12,960 bases of DNA from G020354085 sp964629975. GTDB taxonomy: Bacteria > Pseudomonadota > Gammaproteobacteria > Acidiferrobacterales > Sulfurifustaceae. Positions 1-8,477 of the stretch are shown here, piece after piece. Position numbers and translations under genes: made by a program. Positions within the stretch are counted from its first letter, which is position 1; every line of letters begins with the position of its first letter. The DNA lies in contig CAZVUN010000088.1 of assembly GCA_964629975.1 (NCBI GenBank), positions 1-12,960 on the forward strand, in the 5' to 3' direction. Below the pieces are notes generated by a model. That model saw only the letters and a program-made list of their open reading frames with translations, was not told the origin of the DNA and searched no databases.

Positions 1-104
1 GTCGCGGGCAGTGCGCGCAGGTGGCGGCTGCGCGCGAGCGCCGACCGCCACAGGGCGTCGGGAACGGGGGGTGGGCGCAGCGCCCGGCGCAGGCGCGAGA
101 GCAC
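1..104 (-). CDS. partial CDS, possible MtfA-like zinc peptidase (N-terminus only)
   Basis: An open minus-strand frame begins at a GTG 12 bases past the folD stop and runs off the left edge, leaving about 34 codons. The visible N-terminus is Arg-rich, then has a proline patch and PVPDALWRSALARSRHLRALP (residues 13 to 33). This resembles the start of MtfA-family (M90) zinc-dependent peptidases, which often open with an Arg-rich stretch and an IPDALW-like segment. The catalytic HExxH region would lie outside the window, so the family call is an inference from a short and variable part of the protein. The start is uncertain and I see no convincing ribosome binding site. The tight spacing and shared strand suggest it could be co-transcribed with folD. 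It could also be an unrelated short Arg-rich frame of the kind common in GC-rich DNA. Confidence 0.38.
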   Translation of the reverse strand, partial: MLSRLRRALRPPPVPDALWRSALARSRHLRALPA

Positions 105-116
105 GGCGCGTCCGGA

Positions 117-980
117 TCAGGCACCGGCCGCGCCCGTGGAGGTCGCGGCCTGCAGCGTATTGGCGAGCAGCATCGCCACCGTCATCGGGCCAACACCGCC
201 CGGCACCGGTGTGATCCACGCCGCCCGGGCGCGCGCCGACTCGAAGTCGACGTCACCGACCAGGCGACCGTCCGGGAGGCGGTTGATACCGACATCGATC
301 ACGGTCGCGCCGGGTTTGATCCAGTCGCCACGGACCATCTGGGGCCGTCCCACCGCCACCACCAGGACGTCGGCCGCGGCCACGTGGCCGGGCAGGTCGC
401 GCGTCTGGCTATGGCACACGGTGACGGTGCAGCCAGCCAGCAGCAGCTCGAGCGCCATCGGGCGTCCGACGATGTTGGAGGCGCCGACCACGACGGCGTG
501 CCGCCCGGCCAGCGCCTCGCCCGTGCTCTCCAACAGGCGCATGACGCCGTAGGGTGTGCACGGGCGCAGTGCCGGGCGGCGCTGCGCCAGGCGGCCGATG
601 TTGCAGGGATGAAAGCCGTCGACGTCCTTGGCGGGGTCGATGGCGTCGATGACGGCGTTCGGGTCGATTTGTTCGGGCAGCGGCAACTGGACGAGGATGC
701 CGTGCACCGCAGCATCCGAATTCAGCCGCGCGATCAGCGCCAACAGCTCGCGCTGCGCGGTCGTGGCCGGCAGGTCGTACGACAGGTCACGGATGCCGGC
801 CTCGACGCAGGCGCGGCGCTTGTTGCGCACGTACACCTGGGAGGCGGGATGCGCGCCGACCATCACCACCGCCAGACCCGGCGCGGTGCGGCCGGCCGCG
901 AGGTGTGCTGCGACCTGCTGTCGAATGTCCGCGCGCAGCGCCTCGGCGATCCGCTTGCCGTCGATCAGGCGGGCTGTCAT
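117..980 (-). CDS. folD: bifunctional methylenetetrahydrofolate dehydrogenase / methenyltetrahydrofolate cyclohydrolase
   Basis: FolD interconverts 5,10-methylene-, 5,10-methenyl- and 10-formyl-tetrahydrofolate in the cytoplasm, using NADP, and supplies one-carbon units for purine and formyl-Met-tRNA synthesis. The 287-residue product has normal family length. Visible motifs are the YVRNKRRAC segment with Tyr50 and catalytic Lys54, QLPLP at 98 to 102, KDVDGFHP at 118 to 125 with Asp121, the dinucleotide-binding GASNIVGRPM at 166 to 175, and the PGGVGPMT signature at 260 to 267. The frame extends upstream to 1046, but the ATG at 980 starts MTARLIDGKRIAE, which aligns with the normal FolD N-terminus. 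The preceding bases show no strong Shine-Dalgarno. The gene diverges from the tRNA-Pro promoter. I see no defect in it. Confidence 0.97.
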   Translation of the reverse strand: MTARLIDGKRIAEALRADIRQQVAAHLAAGRTAPGLAVVMVGAHPASQVYVRNKRRACVEAGIRDLSYDLPATTAQRELLALIARLNSDAAVHGILVQLPLPEQIDPNAVIDAIDPAKDVDGFHPCNIGRLAQRRPALRPCTPYGVMRLLESTGEALAGRHAVVVGASNIVGRPMALELLLAGCTVTVCHSQTRDLPGHVAAADVLVVAVGRPQMVRGDWIKPGATVIDVGINRLPDGRLVGDVDFESARARAAWITPVPGGVGPMTVAMLLANTLQAATSTGAAGA

Positions 981-1054
981 GGCTGAGTGGGTGGACGTGA
1001 GGTGGCTGCATCTTCGCACGCGCACGCGGGTCGCGCCAGCCGGCACGCGTTTCG

Positions 1055-1083
1055 TTGACGGTCCGGATGACGCTGCGTATATT
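1055..1083 (+). promoter_or_regulatory. sigma-70 promoter of the tRNA-Pro/tRNA-Arg unit
   Basis: TTGACG at 1055 to 1060 and TATATT at 1078 to 1083 are separated by exactly 17 bases, and each box matches consensus at five of six positions. The expected start near 1090 leaves only about four bases before the tRNA-Pro 5' end. The bases after the -10 are GGCGCGG, a GC-rich discriminator of the kind linked to stringent control of stable RNA genes. Confidence 0.75.
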
Positions 1084-1093
1084 GGCGCGGCAT

Positions 1094-1170
1094 CGGGGTA
1101 TAGCGCAGCCTGGTAGCGCGCCTGCCTTGGGCGCAGGAAGTCGTGGGTTCAAATCCCGCTACCCCGACCA
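1094..1170 (+). tRNA. tRNA-Pro (anticodon TGG)
   Basis: The 77-base gene includes an encoded CCA. The acceptor arm CGGGGTA pairs with TACCCCG. The anticodon stem CCTGC pairs with GCAGG around the loop CTTGGGC, giving anticodon TGG, and the T-arm carries GGTTCAAAT. It is first in the tRNA cluster, directly behind a strong promoter. It is probably co-transcribed with tRNA-Arg, because the 98-base spacer shows no terminator and no clear second promoter. Confidence 0.97.
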
Positions 1171-1268
1171 TAACGGATAGAACCGAGGGGCAAGGTACGA
1201 GGCGAAGCCGGGCGCCGGTCGTCGAGCCCCCTCGTCACTCGCCCCGCGTCGCTTGTCCCCGTTTGCTT

Positions 1269-1345
1269 GCGCCCGTAGCTCAGTTGGATAGAGCAACGGC
1301 CTTCTAAGCCGTAGGTCGCAGGTTCGATTCCTGCCGGGCGCGCCA
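1269..1345 (+). tRNA. tRNA-Arg (anticodon TCT)
   Basis: The 77-base gene includes CCA. The acceptor GCGCCCG pairs with CGGGCGC and the discriminator is G. The anticodon stem ACGGC pairs with GCCGT around CTTCTAA, giving TCT, which reads AGA and AGG. Its last 16 bases plus one base of flank recur exactly on the far side of the assembly gap. Confidence 0.97.
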
Positions 1346-1346
1346 C
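1330..1346 (+). repeat. 17-base direct repeat, left copy (tRNA-Arg 3' end)
   Basis: CCTGCCGGGCGCGCCAC covers part of the T-stem, the acceptor 3' strand and CCA of tRNA-Arg. An identical 17-base copy lies at 1518 to 1534 beyond the N gap. Confidence 0.9.
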
Positions 1347-1390
1347 CCATGCCATCCCTGGCGAGACGACGCAACCGTGGCTTGGCTCCG

Positions 1391-1412
1391 GCCGCGCCAT
1401 CCGTGGCGCGGC
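1391..1412. repeat. GC-rich inverted repeat left of the gap
   Basis: GCCGCGCCA at 1391 to 1399 and TGGCGCGGC at 1404 to 1412 form a perfect 9-bp stem around TCCG. It ends eight bases before the poly-G run. It could help terminate the Pro/Arg transcript, though no T-tract is visible before the gap, or it could simply have stalled sequencing. Confidence 0.7.
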
Positions 1413-1419
1413 GCTCGCC

Positions 1420-1502
1420 GGGGGGGGGGGGGGGGGGGNNNNNNNNNNNNNNNNNNNNNNNNNNNNNNNNNNNNNNNNNNNNNNNNCCCCCCCCCCCCCC
1501 CC
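1420..1502. other. scaffold gap with poly-G and poly-C edges
   Basis: Nineteen Gs (1420 to 1438) lead into 48 Ns (1439 to 1486), followed by sixteen Cs (1487 to 1502). The symmetry fits reads from both sides running into false poly-G calls, as seen with two-colour sequencing chemistry when signal is lost. Neither homopolymer should be read as genomic sequence, and the true gap length is unknown. The Gly-rich and Pro-rich frames across it are meaningless. Confidence 0.9.
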
Positions 1503-1507
1503 ACTGC

Positions 1508-1526
1508 CCCGGCTCGCCCTGCCGGG
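1508..1526. repeat. GC-rich inverted repeat right of the gap
   Basis: CCCGGC at 1508 to 1513 and GCCGGG at 1521 to 1526 form a perfect 6-bp stem around a 7-base loop, six bases after the poly-C run. It overlaps the right copy of the tRNA-Arg repeat. The outer bases may carry sequencing errors because they lie at a contig end. Confidence 0.55.
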
Positions 1527-1534
1527 CGCGCCAC
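1518..1534 (+). repeat. 17-base direct repeat, right copy (tRNA-Arg 3' end remnant)
   Basis: This segment equals 1330 to 1346 at all 17 positions. Upstream of it only GG-TCG remains of the T-loop region, and no T-stem can be folded, so what is visible is not an intact tRNA. It may be the end of a second tRNA-Arg mostly hidden in the gap, a tRNA remnant, one arm of an attachment-site pair, or an assembly error. Confidence 0.85.
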
Positions 1535-1556
1535 TTTTGAAAAAAATATGTATAAT
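1535..1556 (+). promoter_or_regulatory. AT-rich promoter with consensus -10, upstream of tRNA-His
   Basis: A perfect TATAAT lies at 1551 to 1556 inside an AT-rich stretch (TTTTGAAAAAAATATG) and is followed by a CGCGCG discriminator. No good -35 sits 16 to 18 bases upstream; that position falls in the tRNA-Arg-like remnant. The predicted start near 1563 leaves a leader of about 16 bases before tRNA-His. The GC-rich discriminator suggests growth-rate or ppGpp control, which is an inference. Confidence 0.6.
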
Positions 1557-1578
1557 CGCGCGCTCTTTCCGACCAATG

Positions 1579-1655
1579 GTGAGCGTAGCTCAGTTGGTTA
1601 GAGTCCCGGATTGTGATTCCGGTTGTCGTGGGTTCGAGTCCCATCGCTCACCCCA
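1579..1655 (+). tRNA. tRNA-His (anticodon GTG)
   Basis: The 77-base span includes CCA. GTGAGCG pairs with CGCTCAC and the discriminator is C. A G at 1578 lies opposite the discriminator and supplies the G-1 that marks tRNA-His. The stem CCGGA pairs with TCCGG around TTGTGAT, giving GTG. tRNA-Lys begins seven bases later, so the two form one unit. Confidence 0.97.
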
Positions 1656-1661
1656 GTACGC

Positions 1662-1737
<76 letters not shown>

Positions 1738-1744
1738 TCCCGCC

Positions 1745-1779
1745 ACGGGGCTTGGTTCGCCAAGCCCCGTTTCTTTTTT
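1745..1779 (+). terminator. intrinsic terminator of the tRNA-His/Lys unit
   Basis: ACGGGGCTTGG at 1745 to 1755 pairs perfectly over 11 bp with 1760 to 1770 around a stable TTCG tetraloop. The tail is TTTCTTTTTT. It ends the tRNA-His/Lys transcript and isolates it from tRNA-Leu. Confidence 0.93.
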
Positions 1780-1886
1780 GTGCGAACCGACTGCAGACCG
1801 CCGCGCGCCGGCCGTGGCGGGGCACCCGTGCCTGGCCTCTGCGCACCCAGGGCGGCGGACCTGGCCGCCCGTGCTACGGCATGCTC

Positions 1887-1892
1887 TACAAT
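1887..1892 (+). promoter_or_regulatory. candidate -10 box upstream of tRNA-Leu
   Basis: TACAAT lies 23 bases before tRNA-Leu and is followed by GC-rich sequence. No recognisable -35 is present at 17 bases spacing, where instead there is one arm of a 7-bp inverted repeat (GGGCGGC at 1850 to 1856, GCCGCCC at 1864 to 1870). The strong terminator upstream means tRNA-Leu needs its own promoter, and this is the best candidate. Confidence 0.42.
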
Positions 1893-1915
1893 GGTCGCCG
1901 CGCGATGAGCCGGAC

Positions 1916-2000
<85 letters not shown>

Positions 2001-2006
2001 GCGCTC

Positions 2007-2035
2007 GCCGGTCCTGCATCCTTGGCCGGTCCTGC
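2007..2035 (+). repeat. 11-base direct repeat upstream of tig
   Basis: GCCGGTCCTGC occurs at 2007 to 2017 and again at 2025 to 2035, an 18-base period. The second copy overlaps the end of the candidate tig -35 box, and a further CCGGT lies at 2041 to 2045 next to the -10. It may be a regulator binding site or a local duplication. Confidence 0.7.
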
Positions 2036-2050
2036 CCAAACCGGTATGAT
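2022..2050 (+). promoter_or_regulatory. candidate tig promoter
   Basis: TTGGCC at 2022 to 2027 and TATGAT at 2045 to 2050 are 17 bases apart. The predicted start near 2057 would give a leader of about 56 bases before the tig ATG. Confidence 0.5.
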
Positions 2051-2112
2051 GCATGCCGATGGCGCCCTAACCCATTATCTCGCATAGAACTTTTTTCACT
2101 CTCGAGGCCGTG

Positions 2113-3414
2113 ATGCAAGTTTCCGTTCAAACCGTCGGTACGCTCGGGCGCAAGCTCACCGTGGCGCTGCCCGCGGCTGAAGTTGAAAAGGTATTCAGCG
2201 CGCGCCTGCAGCGTCTGTCGCGCCAGGTGAAGATGCCGGGCTTCCGCCCCGGCAAGGTGCCGCTCAGGATGCTCGAGGCGCAGTATGGCGCGAGCCTCAT
2301 GGAGGAGGTTGCCGGCGAACTGATCGAGACGAGCTTTCGCGAGGCCGTCGGACGTGAAGGCCTGCGCCCGGCGGCGGGCCCGCGGATCCAGCGCAAGGCG
2401 CTCCATCGCGGCCAAGACCTGGAGTACACGGCCGAATTCGAGGTGCTGCCCGAAATCCCGCGCAAGGATCTGGCTGGCACCAAGATCGAGCGGCCGGTCG
2501 CGACCGTCGCACCCGAAGACGTTGAGCGCACGATAGAGACCATCCGCAAGCAGCGCGTCAGCTGGGCGCCGGTTGCACGGGGCGCGCAGCAGGGCGACCG
2601 CGTGGTCATCGATTTCGTCGGCAAGCTCAACGGGGAGCCATTCGAAGGTGGCTCGGCCACCAACTTCCCTGTCGTGCTGGGCAGTCAGACCCTGATCGCC
2701 GACTTCGAGGCGGGCCTGCTCGGCGCCGCCGCCGGCGACAGTCGCACCATCAGCGCCGCATTTCCGGCCGATTACCGCCATGCACCGCTCGCCGGCCAGA
2801 CGGTGCAGTTCGAGGTCACGGTGAAAGAGGTCAACGAGCCGGTGCTGCCGGCGCTCGATGCGGCGTTCGCCACGCAACTCGGTGTCGCGGACGGCAGCCT
2901 TGAAACTTTGCGCCGCGAGGTGCGTCAGAATCTCGAGCGCGAGGCCGCCAGCCGCAGTCGCAACGTGGTGCGCAACCAGGTCATCAAGGCGCTGTTGGCG
3001 GCCAACCAGATCGAGCTGCCCGTGAGCCTGATCGAGGCGGAAGCGCAGCGGCTCAGGCAGGCCGACGCCAGCGCGCGCACGGCACAGGCGGCACGTGCCC
3101 CGGTCAGCGACGATGTCTGGCGCGCACGCGCGAAGGAACGTGTTGCCGTCGGGCTGGTGGTAGGCGAGATCATGCGCACGCGTGGCATCAAGGCCGATCC
3201 GGCGCGCGTGCGCGCCAAGCTCGAGCAGCTCGCCCAGGAGTACGACTCGCCGCAGGCGTTCATCGAGTGGCACTACCAGCGCCCGGAACGCCTGGCCGAC
3301 ATCGAGTCGCTGGTGCTGGAGGAAAAGCTGGTCGAGGAACTGCTGTCGACCGCCGAGGTAAGCGACAAGCCGGTGAGCTTCCAGGAGCTGGTCAAGCTGG
3401 ACGCGGCCGCCTAA
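2113..3414 (+). CDS. tig: trigger factor, ribosome-associated chaperone and peptidyl-prolyl isomerase
   Basis: Trigger factor docks at ribosomal protein uL23 and shields nascent chains as they leave the exit tunnel. The 433-residue product matches the family length. The N-terminal ribosome-binding domain carries the signature GFRPGK at 43 to 48. An FKBP-type isomerase domain spans about 161 to 240 (starting GDRVVIDFVGKLNGEPFEGG), and a helical C-terminal chaperone domain follows to the end. The ATG at 2113 is chosen over the in-frame GTG at 2110: GAGG at 2104 to 2107 sits five bases from the ATG but only two from the GTG, and MQVSVQT matches the E. coli start. clpP follows after 20 bases, which suggests a shared transcript and fits the conserved tig-clpP-clpX order. 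Confidence 0.97.
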   Translation: MQVSVQTVGTLGRKLTVALPAAEVEKVFSARLQRLSRQVKMPGFRPGKVPLRMLEAQYGASLMEEVAGELIETSFREAVGREGLRPAAGPRIQRKALHRGQDLEYTAEFEVLPEIPRKDLAGTKIERPVATVAPEDVERTIETIRKQRVSWAPVARGAQQGDRVVIDFVGKLNGEPFEGGSATNFPVVLGSQTLIADFEAGLLGAAAGDSRTISAAFPADYRHAPLAGQTVQFEVTVKEVNEPVLPALDAAFATQLGVADGSLETLRREVRQNLEREAASRSRNVVRNQVIKALLAANQIELPVSLIEAEAQRLRQADASARTAQAARAPVSDDVWRARAKERVAVGLVVGEIMRTRGIKADPARVRAKLEQLAQEYDSPQAFIEWHYQRPERLADIESLVLEEKLVEELLSTAEVSDKPVSFQELVKLDAAA

Positions 3415-3434
3415 ACCTGCAGAGGATGAGACAA

Positions 3435-4073
3435 GTGACGAACGGTTCGAGAACGGACGGTGCCATGCATGCCCAGGCCCTCGGCCTGATCCCGATGGTG
3501 ATCGAGTCCACCGGGCGCGGCGAGCGCGCCTACGACATCTACTCGCGCATGCTCAAGGAGCGGGTGGTGTTCCTGGTCGGCCCGGTGGAAGACCACATGG
3601 CCAACCTGATCGTGGCGCAGTTGCTGTTCCTGGAGTCCGAAAACCCGGACAAGGACATCCACCTCTACATCAACTCCCCGGGTGGTGCCGTCAACGCCGG
3701 GCTGGCGATCTACGACACCATGCAGTTCATCAAGCCCGACGTGAGCACCGTGTGCATCGGGCAGGCGGCCAGCATGGGGGCGGTGCTGCTGGCCGGTGGG
3801 GCGGCTGGCAAGCGCTTCGCGCTGCCGCACGCGCGCATGATGGTGCACCAGCCGCTCGGCGGTTTTCAGGGCCAGGCGACCGATATCGAGATTCACGCCA
3901 AGGAGATCCTGCGTGTGCGCGACCGGCTGAACGCGATCCTGGTGAGACATACCGGTCGCACCATGGACCAGATACGCGAAGATACCGACCGCGACTTCTT
4001 CATGGACGGCACCGAAGCCGCGCAATACGGCCTCATTGACGCGGTGATCGAAAAGCGCAAGCAAACCGCGTGA
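3435..4073 (+). CDS. clpP: ATP-dependent Clp protease proteolytic subunit
   Basis: ClpP is the serine peptidase that forms a double heptameric ring and degrades substrates fed by ClpX or ClpA. From the GTG start the product is 212 residues, with catalytic Ser113 (GQAASMGA), His138 (MMVHQPLGG) and Asp187 (TDRDF), plus the oxyanion and handle segment INSPGG at 79 to 84. Start choice: the ATG at 3426 overlaps the Shine-Dalgarno AGAGGA (3421 to 3426) and has no spacing, while GTG 3435 lies eight bases after it. ATG 3465 (MHAQALGLIP) is a third option, without a clear ribosome binding site. The N-terminal dozen residues would be propeptide, as in E. coli. The gene sits between tig and its partner clpX. 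Confidence 0.95.
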   Translation: MTNGSRTDGAMHAQALGLIPMVIESTGRGERAYDIYSRMLKERVVFLVGPVEDHMANLIVAQLLFLESENPDKDIHLYINSPGGAVNAGLAIYDTMQFIKPDVSTVCIGQAASMGAVLLAGGAAGKRFALPHARMMVHQPLGGFQGQATDIEIHAKEILRVRDRLNAILVRHTGRTMDQIREDTDRDFFMDGTEAAQYGLIDAVIEKRKQTA

Positions 4074-4109
4074 TTACCGCGGGATTTGTGCTATTCATTA
4101 AGGTGAAGG

Positions 4110-4138
4110 CTTGCAAAGTTGCCCGGAAAAACGCATTC
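4110..4138 (+). promoter_or_regulatory. weak heat-shock-like promoter candidate before clpX
   Basis: In the 101-base clpP-clpX gap, CTTGCAAA at 4110 to 4117 and an ACGCATTC element at 4131 to 4138 resemble the sigma-32 pattern CTTGAAA and CCCCATNT, with 15 bases between CTTGCA and the -10 element. The -10 matches only partly. clpX may equally be transcribed by read-through from tig-clpP. Confidence 0.25.
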
Positions 4139-4174
4139 TGACGATGACATCTCTGGTTCGGGCGGGGTTTAGGT

Positions 4175-5470
<1,296 letters not shown>

Positions 5471-5498
5471 GCGCGCCCCGTCACCCGCGTGTGGCCCG

Positions 5499-5524
5499 GA
5501 AGACCCGCCCCCGTGCGGGTCTTC
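5499..5524 (+). terminator. terminator-like hairpin after clpX
   Basis: GAAGACCCGC at 5499 to 5508 pairs perfectly over 10 bp with 5515 to 5524 around CCCCGT. The tail is only TGCTTC, so efficient intrinsic termination is uncertain; it may instead protect the transcript 3' end. Its position between clpX and the lon promoter fits the end of the tig-clpP-clpX unit. Confidence 0.6.
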
Positions 5525-5599
5525 TGCTTCGGGAGGCACGGATTTCGGCGTCTTTTGAGCGAATGGCGACGAATTTTGCGTCTGGCGCCTGTCATAACA

Positions 5600-5627
5600 T
5601 TGAAAAGGGGCTTTATTGGCCCCAAAC
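5600..5627 (+). promoter_or_regulatory. sigma-32-like heat-shock promoter of lon
   Basis: TTGAAA at 5600 to 5605 and CCCCAAAC at 5620 to 5627 are 14 bases apart, close to the RpoH pattern of CTTGAAA and CCCCATNT. lon is a classic RpoH target in E. coli. The predicted start near 5634 gives a leader of about 42 bases. Two overlapping inverted repeats share the -10 element: GGGGC/GCCCC (5607 to 5611 with 5619 to 5623) and CCCAA/TTGGG (5621 to 5625 with 5628 to 5632). Confidence 0.6.
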
Positions 5628-5675
5628 TTGGGTGACATCCGTCCAAACCCGCCTGCGCGAGCGCCGAGACCCTGC

Positions 5676-8114
<2,439 letters not shown>

Positions 8115-8135
8115 CCGCCTCCGCTGCGCGGCCGG

Positions 8136-8165
8136 TTGGCAAAGCGCGGCGCCATGCCGTACACT
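8136..8165 (+). promoter_or_regulatory. promoter of the tRNA-Val/Asp unit
   Basis: TTGGCA at 8136 to 8141 and TACACT at 8160 to 8165 are 18 bases apart, with five and four consensus matches respectively. The predicted start near 8172 gives a leader of about 25 bases. I see no terminator between lon and this promoter. Confidence 0.6.
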
Positions 8166-8196
8166 TACGACCCTTTCGTGGGCCGCGCGCGCCGCG

Positions 8197-8271
8197 GGGT
8201 GCTTAGCTCAGTGGTAGAGCATCGCCCTTACAAGGCGAGGGTCGGGGGTTCGAAACCCTCAGCACCCACCA
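8197..8271 (+). tRNA. tRNA-Val (anticodon TAC)
   Basis: The 75-base gene includes CCA. GGGTGCT pairs with AGCACCC and the discriminator is A. The stem TCGCC pairs with GGCGA around CTTACAA, giving TAC. tRNA-Asp begins 11 bases later. Confidence 0.97.
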
Positions 8272-8281
8272 AAGAGTCTCG

Positions 8282-8358
8282 GGAGCGGTAGTTCAGTCGG
8301 TTAGAATACCGGCCTGTCACGCCGGGGGTCGCGGGTTCGAGTCCCGTCCGCTCCGCCA
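8282..8358 (+). tRNA. tRNA-Asp (anticodon GTC)
   Basis: The 77-base gene includes CCA. GGAGCGG pairs with CCGCTCC and the discriminator is G. The stem CCGGC pairs with GCCGG around CTGTCAC, giving GTC. It is co-transcribed with tRNA-Val and followed at once by a terminator. Confidence 0.97.
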
Positions 8359-8364
8359 CATCGC

Positions 8365-8391
8365 AGGGCGAGGAGAAATCCTCGCCCTTTT
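8365..8391 (+). terminator. intrinsic terminator after tRNA-Asp
   Basis: AGGGCGAGGA at 8365 to 8374 pairs over 10 bp with 8379 to 8388 around a GAAA loop, followed by TTTTCTGTTT. It separates the tRNA-Val/Asp unit from ppiD. Confidence 0.9.
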
Positions 8392-8438
8392 CTGTTTCCG
8401 GGCGGCGTACGTGCCGCGTGCGTCGTCATCGCGCTGCA

Positions 8439-8468
8439 TTGCTGGCGCGTGCGCGCATCCGGTAAAGT
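8439..8468 (+). promoter_or_regulatory. candidate ppiD promoter with almost no leader
   Basis: TTGCTG at 8439 to 8444 and TAAAGT at 8463 to 8468 are 18 bases apart. A start near 8475 would leave only about three bases before the ppiD ATG at 8478, matching the lack of any Shine-Dalgarno there. The match to consensus is moderate. Confidence 0.35.
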
Positions 8469-8477
8469 AGCCGCCCT

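Noticed and set aside
1171..1268. A separate promoter or terminator between tRNA-Pro and tRNA-Arg
   Set aside because: No paired -35/-10 boxes and no hairpin with a T-tract were found, so co-transcription is the simpler reading.
1537..1556. TTGAAA paired with TATAAT as a full promoter before tRNA-His
   Set aside because: The spacing is only eight bases, far below the 16 to 18 needed, so only the -10 is claimed.
1159..1644. Poly-Gly and poly-Pro frames across the gap region
   Set aside because: They depend on the Ns and the artefactual G and C runs and overlap tRNA genes.
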